Program-made: the position numbers and the translations under genes
Notes under the pieces: model-generated
Told to the model about the DNA's origin: nothing
Databases searched by the model: none
The model's input: only the letters and a program-made list of their open reading frames with translations
Shown here: one piece after another, positions 35,921 to 44,173 of the stretch
Layout of the letters: the number at the start of each line of letters is the position of its first letter
Numbering within the stretch: position 1 is the first letter of the stretch
Origin: Streptomyces griseoruber
GTDB lineage: Bacteria > Actinomycetota > Actinomycetes > Streptomycetales > Streptomycetaceae
Length of the DNA stretch: 47,853 nt
NCBI RefSeq assembly: GCF_001514205.1
Contig: NZ_KQ948763.1
Span: 702,802-750,654, forward strand
Reading direction: 5' to 3'

Positions 35921-36943
35921 ATGGCGCACCACCCGCACGGGCACGGCGAAGACAAGCACGGCGAAGACAAGCACCGCGAAGACAAGCACGGCGAACACAA
36001 GCACGGCGAGCACGGGCACGGCGAACACCAGCAGGGCGAGTGCCGGCACGGCGCACACGGGCAGGGCGGTCACCGGCACCGTCACGGGCACGGCCACCAC
36101 ACCGACATCGACTGGGCGGAGATGGCCCCGCACCTCGTGGCCCAGGCGGAACTGTTCACGCCGCTGTACGAGCGGGCCCTGGCCTGGCTCGCCAAGGAGG
36201 TGACCGAGCCGGGCCTGATCGTCGACCTGGGCAGTGGTCCGGGCGTCGTCTCGGGGCTGTTCGCCGAGACCTTCCCCGGCGCCCGCGTCCTCGCGGTCGA
36301 CGGCTCCGAGCCGCTGCTGGAGCAGGCCGGCGAGCGCGCCGCCCGGCTCGGCTACGCCGACCGCTTCGGCACCCTCGCCGGTGAACTCCCCGGCGCCCTG
36401 GACGAGTTGGACTACCCCGCCGACTTGCTGTGGGCGGGCCGCAGTCTGCACCACCTGGGCGACCAGCGCGCCGCCCTCACCACCTTCGCCCAGCGGCTCG
36501 CGCCCGGCGGCACGCTGGCGATCATGGAGGGGGGTCTGCCGAGCCGGTTCCTGCCACGCGACATCGGCATCGGCCGCCCCGGCCTGGAGGCGCGGCTCGA
36601 CGCGCTCCAGGAGGAGTGGTTCGCGCAGATGCGGGCCGATCTGCCCGGCTCCGTCGAGGTGACCGAGGACTGGCCGGCCCTGCTCGGCTCCGCCGGCCTG
36701 AAGCACACCCGCAGCCGCAGCTTCCTGCTCGACCTGCCCGCCCCCGCCTCCGACCGGGCCCGCGCCTACGTCACCGACTCGCTGGGCCGGCTCCGCGAGG
36801 TCTACGCCGACATCCTCGACCCCGAGGACCGCGCCGTACTGGACCGCCTCCTCGACCCCGCCGACCCGGCCGGCGTGCGGCGCAGGTCCGACGTGTTCGT
36901 GCTGGCCGCACACACCGTGCATACGGCGGTGAAGCCCGCGTAG
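35921..36943 (+). CDS. SAM-dependent methyltransferase with histidine-rich repeat leader
   Basis: This encodes 340 residues. The first 60 residues carry repeating HGEDK/HGEHK pentads (encoded by 15-bp DNA repeats) and end in a His/Arg/Gly tract; about 22 of them are histidine, with one cysteine. The rest is a class I methyltransferase: ELFTPLYERALAWLAKEV, motif I LIVDLGSGPGVVSGLFAE, motif II VLAVDGSEPLLEQAGERA, AGRSLHHLGDQRAAL, and LAPGGTLAIMEGG. His-rich leaders in nickel or zinc accessory proteins store or deliver metal, so metal-dependent control is possible. ATG 35921 follows GAGAGG; an in-frame ATG at 35861 would add 20 unremarkable residues. Confidence 0.85.
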   Translation: MAHHPHGHGEDKHGEDKHREDKHGEHKHGEHGHGEHQQGECRHGAHGQGGHRHRHGHGHHTDIDWAEMAPHLVAQAELFTPLYERALAWLAKEVTEPGLIVDLGSGPGVVSGLFAETFPGARVLAVDGSEPLLEQAGERAARLGYADRFGTLAGELPGALDELDYPADLLWAGRSLHHLGDQRAALTTFAQRLAPGGTLAIMEGGLPSRFLPRDIGIGRPGLEARLDALQEEWFAQMRADLPGSVEVTEDWPALLGSAGLKHTRSRSFLLDLPAPASDRARAYVTDSLGRLREVYADILDPEDRAVLDRLLDPADPAGVRRRSDVFVLAAHTVHTAVKPA

Positions 36944-36990
36944 CCCCGACGGCGAGCCCCCGCACGCCCACCTCCCCTCCGTCGTCCATG

Positions 36991-37020
36991 GTGACCTGGG
37001 TCACATGTCGGCGGTACGAT
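36991..37020 (+). promoter_or_regulatory. Candidate promoter and GTGACC-TG-GGTCAC palindrome
   Basis: A perfect 14-bp palindrome (36991-37004) overlaps a -35-like GTGACC, 18 bp before TACGAT (37015-37020). Initiation near 37027 would leave a leader of about 55 nt before the ATG at 37083. Confidence 0.5.
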
Positions 37021-37082
37021 GGGAGTGCGGTTCCGCTCGCGGCATCCCGGACGCGGTCCGTGCGGGGGAGACGGGGGCCGTC

Positions 37083-39644
37083 ATGGACCGTTACGTCAGT
37101 CAGGACATCAGCGGCTGGACCGAGTTGCGCGTCCACGGGGTGTCGGGGACGCCGCCGGAGACCGAACTCTGCCACCCCGCGGTCGCGTTGGTGGCGGGCG
37201 ACCGCCTCGCCGGCTTCTACCGGCGGATCTGGGAGTGCGCCCGCGGCGCCCCCGACAGGCCGGACTTCCGCCGCGAGGGATACGCCTGGGGGAAGCTCAC
37301 CTCGGGCGACAACTCCCGTGCCCTGTGGCTGCTCCTGCTGCCCTTCATGTTCCTGAACCTCGCCTACTACATGGACCCGGGACACCGCGTCGTCGGCGGC
37401 CACACCCGGGTCGTGCCGGAACGCAACGCCGTCCAGCGGCTCCTCGCACTCTCCCTCACCGGCACCTACGTCCTGGCCGCCACCTCCGTGTCGATGGACC
37501 TGGTCGCCTGGCAGTGCGGAGCGCACACCGGCCCGTCCCAACCCACCTGCTCCAGCGGCGGGTTCTGGCTGAACTGGCTGCACTACGGCTGGCTCGACTC
37601 CACCGGCCGGCACCTCGCCGTCGCCTCGATCGTGCCGCTCGCCCTCGTCGGGCTGCTGTGGTGGACGGCCCGCAGGACCTGGGCCACCATGGAGGCCCAA
37701 CAGGTCCCGCAGGTCGACCGCGTGGCGGACGTCCGACTGCCGCTGGAGGACCGCCGGCTGTGGAACGGCCGCGGACCCGTGCGCAAGCTGCGCGCCCTGC
37801 ACGTCGCCGGCGCCCTCGCCCTCGTGGGCGTCCTGCTGCTCGCGCCACTGCTGCCCGGCGCGGATCTCACCACCCTGTCCCACGGCGGCACCTGGCACCC
37901 GGCGGCGGCCGTCGTCCGCAACCTCCTGCTGCTCGCCCTGCTCCTCGTCGTCGCGCTGGTGGTGGCCTGGGTGCCGTTGGTGAAGGACCGGGACCGGCCC
38001 GGGCAGGACGCGCCCCGCACGGACGACGACGGCGATCTTTACCGCATCCTGCCCTGGCTCGTGGCCGCGCTCGTGGCGTGTGCCCTCGCCGTGGCCTGCT
38101 GGGGCGCGGCGAACGCCGGCCCCACGGACACCACGGCCGGGACGACCGCGCTGCCCTGGCAGACCGGCGCGGTGCGCTGGCTGCTCATCGCACAGGGCGC
38201 CCTGCTGGTGCTCCTCGCCGCCTCCCACGTCGTACGGGGCACGGCGAGGACGACACCGGCCGATCGCGACGTCCTCGGCAACCCCGGTTTCCCCCGCCCG
38301 GCCTGGGGCGGCATGAGCATGGCCGGGGTCGCCCTCCTCGCCACCCTGCTGGCGACCGCCCTCGCCGCCGGCGTCACCCTGCGCGTGGCGGAGATGCTGG
38401 GCGCCCCCACGGTCCCCGGACACTCCACCGGCGATCAGCGGCCCCTGGTGGTGTCGATCGTCTACTTCTGGGCGGCGGTGTGCGCACTCGCCCTCGTCGT
38501 CGTGGCGCTGCTTCTCGCCGCCCGCGCCTGGGCGGGAATGCGCCGCGGCCGCGCGGAGCAGCTGCACCACGTCGAGGCGTTCTACCCTCCCGGCGACGTC
38601 CGCACCGCACCGCGGGGGCGGCGCCGGCACATCGCCGGCGTGTGGGCCCGTGCGCGGGGGCTCGGCCCCGCCGCCGAGAGCGCTCTCGGCCTGTTGCTGC
38701 TCGCCGCCGCCGTGATCGTGGCGGCCGGAGTCGCCCTGGACCTGGCCCTCGGCACCCGGCTCGTCACCGACGGCTCCCGCTGGCTGACCACCGCCGCCAA
38801 CCTCGTCCTGACCGGCCTGGTCGCCGGACTGCTCTGGGCCGGACGCCAGGCCTACCGCAACGAAAGCTTCCGGCGCACGGTCGGCATCCTCTGGGACGTC
38901 GGCACCTTCTGGCCGCGCGCCACCCACCCCTTCGCCCCGCCCTGCTACGCCGAGCGGACCGTGCCCGACCTGCTGACCCGCCTGGAACACCTCACCGGTA
39001 CCACCGGGGAGCACCGGGAGCACCGGGAGCACCCTGAGCCCCAGGAGCCTCAGATTCCGCGGGGCGGCCGGGTCCTGCTGTCCTGTCACTCGCAGGGCTC
39101 CGTGATCGGGGCGGCCGTCCTGATGCAGGCGAACACCGCGGCCGGCGTCCGCACCGCCCTGCTGACCTACGGCTGCCCGCTGACCGGGCTGTACGCGCGG
39201 TTCTTCCCTGCCTACTTCGACGCCGGCGCCGTACACCGCCTCGGGCAGCTCCTCGCGCACGAGGAGGGGGAGCTGCCCGCCCCCGGGGAGGATCCCGGCC
39301 TCGCGAAGGACACGCGCTGGTACAACCTGTACCGCGCCAGCGACCCCATCGGCGGGTGGGTCGTACGGGATACGGCCCCGCTGCGGCCGGGCGACCCGCT
39401 ACGCCGCGGGGACCGGCAACTGCTCGACCCGATGAAGCTGTGCAAGCAGCCCGGCGACACCTGCTACCAGCCCCCGAAGGGACACTCCGACTACTTCTCC
39501 GACCCGGCGTTCGACGCGTGCGTCCGCGATCTCGTCGGCGGCGGCACCGGTCCGAGGCTCATCGCACCGCCGCCCACCGCCGTACCCGTCGTCCTGTCCG
39601 AGTCGGTGGACGGCGCGGCCCCGGTCACACAGGCCCGGCTGTGA
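37083..39644 (+). CDS. Large multi-pass membrane protein with split alpha/beta-hydrolase-like domain
   Basis: This encodes 853 residues. Near the N-terminus is TELRVHGVSGTPPE (about 13-26), like the strand and oxyanion HG of alpha/beta hydrolases. Residues 75-600 hold about eleven hydrophobic helices (LWLLLLPFMFLNLAYYM, LLLLALLLVVALVVAWVPL and others) with polar linkers. The hydrolase core resumes with GGRVLLSCHSQGSVIGAA (nucleophile Ser near 669, the elbow being C-H-S-Q-G), then ALLTYGCPLTGLYARFFP, YNLYRASDPIGGWV, and a late histidine in PPKGHSDYFSDPAF. A lipase or esterase acting at the membrane is the best guess. Low-complexity EHREHREHPEPQEPQ sits before the core. ATG 37083 is preceded by a weak GGGGGAGAC. 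Confidence 0.75.
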   Translation: MDRYVSQDISGWTELRVHGVSGTPPETELCHPAVALVAGDRLAGFYRRIWECARGAPDRPDFRREGYAWGKLTSGDNSRALWLLLLPFMFLNLAYYMDPGHRVVGGHTRVVPERNAVQRLLALSLTGTYVLAATSVSMDLVAWQCGAHTGPSQPTCSSGGFWLNWLHYGWLDSTGRHLAVASIVPLALVGLLWWTARRTWATMEAQQVPQVDRVADVRLPLEDRRLWNGRGPVRKLRALHVAGALALVGVLLLAPLLPGADLTTLSHGGTWHPAAAVVRNLLLLALLLVVALVVAWVPLVKDRDRPGQDAPRTDDDGDLYRILPWLVAALVACALAVACWGAANAGPTDTTAGTTALPWQTGAVRWLLIAQGALLVLLAASHVVRGTARTTPADRDVLGNPGFPRPAWGGMSMAGVALLATLLATALAAGVTLRVAEMLGAPTVPGHSTGDQRPLVVSIVYFWAAVCALALVVVALLLAARAWAGMRRGRAEQLHHVEAFYPPGDVRTAPRGRRRHIAGVWARARGLGPAAESALGLLLLAAAVIVAAGVALDLALGTRLVTDGSRWLTTAANLVLTGLVAGLLWAGRQAYRNESFRRTVGILWDVGTFWPRATHPFAPPCYAERTVPDLLTRLEHLTGTTGEHREHREHPEPQEPQIPRGGRVLLSCHSQGSVIGAAVLMQANTAAGVRTALLTYGCPLTGLYARFFPAYFDAGAVHRLGQLLAHEEGELPAPGEDPGLAKDTRWYNLYRASDPIGGWVVRDTAPLRPGDPLRRGDRQLLDPMKLCKQPGDTCYQPPKGHSDYFSDPAFDACVRDLVGGGTGPRLIAPPPTAVPVVLSESVDGAAPVTQARL

Positions 39645-39657
39645 GAGAACGGGCCAG

Positions 39658-39699
39658 GACGAGGGAAAAGAGAACGACGAGGGAAAAGAGAACGACGAG
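39658..39699 (+). repeat. Two tandem 18-bp repeats plus partial third
   Basis: GACGAGGGAAAAGAGAAC occurs exactly twice (39658-39675, 39676-39693), followed by GACGAG. It is purine-only apart from three C residues per unit and lies in the 3' leader of the membrane hydrolase gene, just before a terminator. Confidence 0.85.
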
Positions 39700-39703
39700 A
39701 GGA

Positions 39704-39732
39704 GAGGGGCGTGACCGGCGGCCACGCCCCTC
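39704..39732. terminator. Bidirectional hairpin terminator
   Basis: GAGGGGCGTG (39704-39713) pairs perfectly with CACGCCCCTC (39723-39732) across 9 nt, between the converging membrane hydrolase and aldo/keto reductase genes. Confidence 0.85.
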
Positions 39733-39751
39733 ACCCACGACGATCCCGGGC

Positions 39752-40588
39752 TCAGCCGATGTCGAACGTCGACGGGTCCGGACCGATCCGCCGGTCCTCG
39801 TTCAGCGCGCTGATCGCCGCCAGGTCCTCGGTGTCCAGGCTGAAGTCGAACACCGCGATGTTCTCCCTGATCCGCGACGGCGTCACGGACTTCGGGATCA
39901 CCACGTTGCCGATCTGGAGGTGCCAGCGCAGCACCACCTGGGCCGGGGTGCGGTTGTGCTTCTGGGCGATCGCGACGATCGCCGGGACCTCCAGCAGCCC
40001 CTTGCCCTGGCCCAGCGGCGACCAGGCCTCGGTGGCGATGCCCTGCTCCGCGTGGAACTCCCGCAGCGCGTGCTGCTGGAGGTGCGGGTGCAGCTCGATC
40101 TGGTTGACCGCCGGGACGACCGCCGTCTCGCCCGTCAGCCGCTCCAGCTGTTCGACGGGGAAGTTGGAGACACCGATCGCCTTGACCCGGCCGTCGGCGT
40201 ACAGCTTCTCGAACGCCTTGTACGTGTCGACGTACTTGTCCCGGGCCGGCAGCGGCCAGTGGATGAGGTACAGGTCGACGTACTCCAGGCCCAGCTTGTC
40301 GAGCGAGGTGTCGAACGCGCGCAGGGTCGCGTCGTAGCCCTGGTCGGAGTTCCAGAGCTTGGTGGTGACGAAGATGTCCTCGCGGGGCACCCCGGAGGCG
40401 GTGATCGCCTTGCCGGTGCCCTCTTCGTTGCCGTAGATCGCCGCTGTGTCGATGCTGCGGTACCCGGCCTCCAACGCGGTGGAGACCGCCCGCTCCGCCT
40501 CGTCGTCCGGCACCTGCCAGACGCCGAAGCCCAGCTGGGGCATCTCCACGCCGTTGTTGAGGATGATCGGGGGGACCTTGCTGCTCAC
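39752..40588 (-). CDS. Aldo/keto reductase (2,5-diketo-D-gluconate reductase type)
   Basis: This encodes 278 residues, a complete AKR barrel. The catalytic tetrad is readable: D47 and Y52 (YRSIDTAAIYGNEEG), K77 (VTTKLWNSDQG) and H110 (YLIHWPLP). The NADPH-binding C-terminal motif VVIPKSVTPSRIRENIAVFD is intact. Sequence style fits the AKR5 group, broad carbonyl reductases often annotated as DkgA-like; the physiological substrate is unknown. The GTG start has AAGGA 12 bp upstream. The acyl-CoA ligase gene lies upstream on the same strand but is separated by a repeat array. Confidence 0.92.
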   Translation of the reverse strand: MSSKVPPIILNNGVEMPQLGFGVWQVPDDEAERAVSTALEAGYRSIDTAAIYGNEEGTGKAITASGVPREDIFVTTKLWNSDQGYDATLRAFDTSLDKLGLEYVDLYLIHWPLPARDKYVDTYKAFEKLYADGRVKAIGVSNFPVEQLERLTGETAVVPAVNQIELHPHLQQHALREFHAEQGIATEAWSPLGQGKGLLEVPAIVAIAQKHNRTPAQVVLRWHLQIGNVVIPKSVTPSRIRENIAVFDFSLDTEDLAAISALNEDRRIGPDPSTFDIG

Positions 40589-40665
40589 GAGCTCTCGATC
40601 CTTCGGTTGTCCGTCAAAGTCGTACTCCCATCGTCAACGATCACACGCCGTGATGCATTCCTGAC

Positions 40666-40754
40666 CCCGAATCCCGAATCCCGAATCCCGAATCCCGATC
40701 CCGAATCCCGATCCCGAATCCCGATGCCGGATTCGGACCCCGGATTCGGACCCC
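40666..40754. repeat. CCCGAAT heptad array C with inverted 13-mers
   Basis: Four CCCGAAT heptamers (40666-40693) are followed by alternating CCCGAT and CCCGAAT units to 40725, and then by two exact copies of GGATTCGGACCCC (40729-40741, 40742-40754). The GGATTCGG of the 13-mers is complementary to CCGAATCC of the array, so the whole can fold back on itself. It ends 6 bp beyond the acyl-CoA ligase stop and may end or protect that transcript. Confidence 0.85.
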
Positions 40755-40760
40755 AGGGCT

Positions 40761-42587
40761 TCACGTCCGGTACAGCGCGTCGACCTCGTTCGCGTACGCG
40801 TTCTCGATCGCCTTGCGTTTCAGTTTCAGCGACGGCGTGAGCAGCCCGTGCTCCTCGGTGAACGGCTGGGCCAGGATGCGGAAGGTGCGGATCGACTCCG
40901 CCTGCGAGACCAGCGTGTTCGCGGCCACCACCGACCGGCGCACCTCCGCCTCCAGATCCGCGTCCCGCACCAGCTCGGCGGGCGTCATCTGCGGCTTGCC
41001 GCGCATCTGCAGCCAGTGCTCCACCGCCTCGGCGTCCAGCGTGACCAGCGCGGCGACGAACGGCCGGTCGTTGCCGACGACGATGCACTGACCGACCAGC
41101 GGATGGTCGCGCACCCGCTCCTCCAGCAGCCCCGGCGAGACGCTCTTGCCGCCCGAGGTGACGAGGATCTCCTTCTTGCGGCCGGTGATGGTGAGATAGC
41201 CGTCCTCGTCGAGGGAGCCCAGGTCGCCGGTGGCCAGCCATCCGTCGTGCAGGGTCTCGTCGGTCGCCTTGGGGTTGTTGAGGTAGCCCTGGAACACGTT
41301 GTCGCCGCGCAGCCAGATCTCCCCGTCGTCCGCGATGTGCACGGTCATCCCGGGGATGGGCTGCCCGACCGTGCCGTAGCGGGTGCGGCCGGGCGGGTTG
41401 GCGGTCGCGGCCGCCGCCGTCTCGGTCAGCCCGTACCCCTCGTAGACCTGCACGCCCGCGCCCGCGAAGAACAGCCCGAGCCGGCGGTCCATCGCCGAAC
41501 CGCCCGACATCGCGTGCCGCACCCGGCCGCCCATCGCCGCGCGCACCTTCGCGTAGACGACCTTGTCGAAGAACTGGTGCTGCATCCGCAGCCCCGCCGA
41601 CGGACCCGGCCCGGTGCCCCACGCCTTCGCCTCCACCGCCTCCGCGTACGCCGTCGCCACCTCCACCGCCTTCTCGAACGGCCCCGACCTGCCCTCCCGT
41701 TCGGCCTTGCGGCGGGCCGCGTTGAACACCTTCTCGAAGATGTACGGCACGGCCAGGAAGAAGGTCGGCCGGAACGCGGCCAGGTCCGGCAGCAGCGCCG
41801 CCGCGTTCATCTGGGGCTGATGACCGAAACGGACCTTGCCGCGGATCGCGGCGATCTGCACCATCCGCCCGAACACATGCGCGAGCGGCAGGAACAGCAG
41901 CGTCGCCGCCTCGTCGCCCTTGCGCGAGTGGAACACCGGCTCCCAGCGTTCGATGACCGTGTCCGCCTCGAACATGAAGTTGCCGTGCGAGATCACACAG
42001 CCCTTGGGGCGGCCGGTGGTGCCCGACGTGTAGATCACCGTGGCGACCGAGTCCGGCGTGACCGCCTCCCGGTGCCGGTGCACCACCTCGTCCTCCACCG
42101 GGGCGCCCGCGTCGTACAGCTCCTGCACACACCCCTCGTCCAGCTGCCACAGCTGTCCGAGCCGCGGCAGCCGGTCGATGACCGTGGCGATCGTCATCGC
42201 GTGGTCCTCGTGCTCCACCACCGCGGCCGTGCACTCCGCGTCGTACAGCATCCAGAAGCACTGCTCCGCCGACGACGTGGGATACACCGGCACCACCTGC
42301 GCGCCGATCGTCCACAGCGCGTAGTCGAACAGCGTCCACTCGTAGCGGGTGCGGGACATGATCGCGACCCGGTCGCCGAACCGGACACCCCGCGCGAGCA
42401 GGCCCTTCGCGAGCGCGAGGACCTCGTCGCGGAACTCGGCCGACGTCACGTCCCGCCACCGGCCGTGCTCGTCCTTGCGGCCCAGCGCCACATGGAGCGG
42501 GTCCTCCTGGGCGTGCTGGAAGACGACGTCGGCCAGACCGCCGACCGGCGGCGCCAACGCCAACGGAGGGTTGGTGAACTCGCGCAA
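40761..42587 (-). CDS. Long-chain fatty acid-CoA ligase / AMP-dependent synthetase
   Basis: This encodes 608 residues from TTG 42587 (REFTNPPLALAPPVGG); in-frame GTG 42596 and TTG 42608 are alternatives and no ribosome binding site decides. The ANL superfamily motifs are intact: the AMP/phosphate loop IYTSGTTGRPKGC, the acyl-adenylate motif VYEGYGLTETAAAA, the DGWLATGDLG ribose-binding aspartate, and the hinge-containing GRKKEILVTSGGKSVSP with its catalytic region near the C-terminus (PSLKLKRKAIE). The enzyme activates fatty acids with ATP and CoA for degradation or lipid synthesis. A TetR-type palindrome lies about 150 bp upstream. Confidence 0.92.
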   Translation of the reverse strand: MREFTNPPLALAPPVGGLADVVFQHAQEDPLHVALGRKDEHGRWRDVTSAEFRDEVLALAKGLLARGVRFGDRVAIMSRTRYEWTLFDYALWTIGAQVVPVYPTSSAEQCFWMLYDAECTAAVVEHEDHAMTIATVIDRLPRLGQLWQLDEGCVQELYDAGAPVEDEVVHRHREAVTPDSVATVIYTSGTTGRPKGCVISHGNFMFEADTVIERWEPVFHSRKGDEAATLLFLPLAHVFGRMVQIAAIRGKVRFGHQPQMNAAALLPDLAAFRPTFFLAVPYIFEKVFNAARRKAEREGRSGPFEKAVEVATAYAEAVEAKAWGTGPGPSAGLRMQHQFFDKVVYAKVRAAMGGRVRHAMSGGSAMDRRLGLFFAGAGVQVYEGYGLTETAAAATANPPGRTRYGTVGQPIPGMTVHIADDGEIWLRGDNVFQGYLNNPKATDETLHDGWLATGDLGSLDEDGYLTITGRKKEILVTSGGKSVSPGLLEERVRDHPLVGQCIVVGNDRPFVAALVTLDAEAVEHWLQMRGKPQMTPAELVRDADLEAEVRRSVVAANTLVSQAESIRTFRILAQPFTEEHGLLTPSLKLKRKAIENAYANEVDALYRT

Positions 42588-42925
42588 AACCAGCACCCCG
42601 CTTCTCAAGGCCGCGCAGCGCCGTGAAAGCTACCCCACCCTCGGGCGGGGCGGGAGGGGCCGGAAAGCGAGCGATGCTCTCGTCTGCGCTGGTCAGTGCC
42701 GGAAAATGGGCTCACATGGGGAAGGGTCGGACAGAAAACTGACGGTTCAGTAAGTTTCGGTGCCGTGATCTCCACCGAATCTGCCCGCAGCGCTTACGCC
42801 GCCCGACCCCTCCCTCGAGGCTCCCGGACGACGCGCCGCTTCCTCCTCGGTCAGCGCCGCGGCGGTTGATTCCGTCACTCTGCCGGGCCCGTCATGCGCG
42901 AGGCGTGTGCCGGTGCCATCCCGGT
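42588..42925. other. Gap upstream of the acyl-CoA ligase with a TetR-type palindrome
   Basis: I see no gene in the non-repeat part of the 529-bp gap between the ligase and LysR genes. At 42736-42757 there are nested inverted repeats: outer AAACT/AGTTT (42736-42740, 42753-42757) and inner ACTGA-CGGT-TCAGT (42738-42751). This looks like an operator for a TetR-type fatty-acid regulator. The rest is GC-rich without recognisable sites. Confidence 0.45.
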
Positions 42926-43093
42926 CCGCGGACCGCGGACCGCGGACCGCGGTATGCGATCTGCCGTCTGCCGTCTGCCGTCTGCCGTCTGCCGTCTGCC
43001 GTCTCCGGTATGCGATATGCGGTACGCGGCGTGCAGTAGGCGGTGTGCGGTGTGCGGTGTGCGGTGTGCGATGTTCGGTATGCGATCTGCGGG
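42926..43093 (+). repeat. Heptad array B, 24 in-register 7-mers
   Basis: The 168 bp divide exactly into 24 heptads, all with C at position 4 and most with G at 5. In order: CCGCGGA x3, CCGCGGT, ATGCGAT, CTGCCGT x6, CTCCGGT, ATGCGAT, ATGCGGT, ACGCGGC, GTGCAGT, AGGCGGT, GTGCGGT x3, GTGCGAT, GTTCGGT, ATGCGAT, CTGCGGG. Sub-blocks have homogenised locally (six identical CTGCCGT, three identical GTGCGGT). It lies 23 bp beyond the LysR gene's stop. Confidence 0.9.
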
Positions 43094-43116
43094 TTGTGTA
43101 TGCACCCTTCTCCCCC

Positions 43117-44034
43117 TCAGCCGCCCTCCCCGCCTTCCCGTGAACCGCCGCGTCGACCGCCCCCTGCCGTCGGCCGCCGTTGCAGGCGGTCCCCGCCCGC
43201 CAGGATCGCCGCCGCCAGCGCGTCCGCCGCTCCCTGGGCCGATGTGCGCCGCCGTCCGTGCACCAGGACGAAGTCGACGCGGCCGAGTTCCGGGAGTCCC
43301 GCCCGGTCGGGGACCCGGACCAGGCCCGGTGGGACGAGGCCGCGGGAGTGCGCCATCACGCCGAGGCCGGCCCGGGCCGCGGCGATCAGTCCGTTGAGGC
43401 TGCCGCTGGTGCAGACGATGCGCCAGGCGCGCCCCTGCCGTTCGAGTGCCTCGAAGGCCAGGGCGCGGGTGATGCCCGGCGGCGGGAAGACGATGAGCGG
43501 CACCGGGCGCTCGGGGTCCAGGCGGAGCCGTTCGGCGCCGATCCACACCAGGTCGTCGTGCCAGACCAGTTCGCCGCGCGGGTCCTCGGGGCGCCGCTTG
43601 GCGAGCACCAGGTCGAGTTTTCCGGCGGCCAGGTGTTCGTGGAGGGTGCCGGACAGTTCCACGGTCAGTTCGAGGTCGACCTCGGGGTGGTCGTAGCGGA
43701 AGCCCTCCAGGATCTCCGGCAGCCGGGTGAGGACGAAGTCCTCGGAGGCGCCGAAGCGGAGCCGGCCGCGCAGTCGCGTCCCCGTGAAGAAAGCGCTTGC
43801 CTGCTCGTGGACCTCCAGGATCCGGCGCGCGAAGCCGAGCATCGCCTCGCCGTCCTCGGTGAGTTCCACGGAGTGCGTGTCCCGGGTGAACAGCGACCGC
43901 CCGGTCGCGTCCTCCAGTCGCCGTACGTGCTGGCTGACGGTGGACTGACGCAGCCCTAGCCGGCGCGCGGCCTGGGTGAAGCTCAGTGTCTGCGCGACCG
44001 CGAGGAAGGTCCGCAGATGGGAGGGATCGTACAC
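43117..44034 (-). CDS. LysR-type transcriptional regulator
   Basis: This encodes 305 residues from GTG 44034 (YDPSHLRTFLAVAQTLSFTQ); GTG 44043 would add three. The winged HTH spans about 1-60 (AARRLGLRQSTVSQHVRRLE), followed by the effector-binding domain, with LRFGASEDFVLTRLPEIL opening it and GLGVMAHSRGLVPPGLV late. The C-terminus (about 25 residues, RRPTAGGGRRGGSREGGEGG) is low-complexity and runs toward heptad array B. It is divergent from an SBF-like transporter, its probable target. An ATCGC-N5-GCGAT dyad lies between the two genes. Confidence 0.9.
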   Translation of the reverse strand: MYDPSHLRTFLAVAQTLSFTQAARRLGLRQSTVSQHVRRLEDATGRSLFTRDTHSVELTEDGEAMLGFARRILEVHEQASAFFTGTRLRGRLRFGASEDFVLTRLPEILEGFRYDHPEVDLELTVELSGTLHEHLAAGKLDLVLAKRRPEDPRGELVWHDDLVWIGAERLRLDPERPVPLIVFPPPGITRALAFEALERQGRAWRIVCTSGSLNGLIAAARAGLGVMAHSRGLVPPGLVRVPDRAGLPELGRVDFVLVHGRRRTSAQGAADALAAAILAGGDRLQRRPTAGGGRRGGSREGGEGG

Positions 44035-44053
44035 AGTCGGCACTGTACTGGTT

Positions 44054-44068
44054 ATCGCATACCGCGAT
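44054..44068. promoter_or_regulatory. Candidate LysR operator ATCGC-N5-GCGAT
   Basis: ATCGCATACCGCGAT is a 15-bp dyad with the LysR-type T-N11-A geometry, 20 bp upstream of the LysR start and 106 bp upstream of the transporter start. Its left half contains ATCGCAT, the complement of the heptad unit ATGCGAT found in the arrays of this window. Confidence 0.5.
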
Positions 44069-44173
44069 CGCAGTCAGAGCGGTATGACGGATTCCCGATC
44101 ACGGACCGGAAGAGGACGATGGAGAGGGGCCCTCCGGCCCCGACGCACCCCCATCGAACGTACGTGGAGCACC

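Noticed and set aside
39658..39699. 18-bp tandem repeats as a CRISPR or phage attachment site
   Set aside because: Only two adjacent copies, no spacers, no integrase or tRNA gene nearby.
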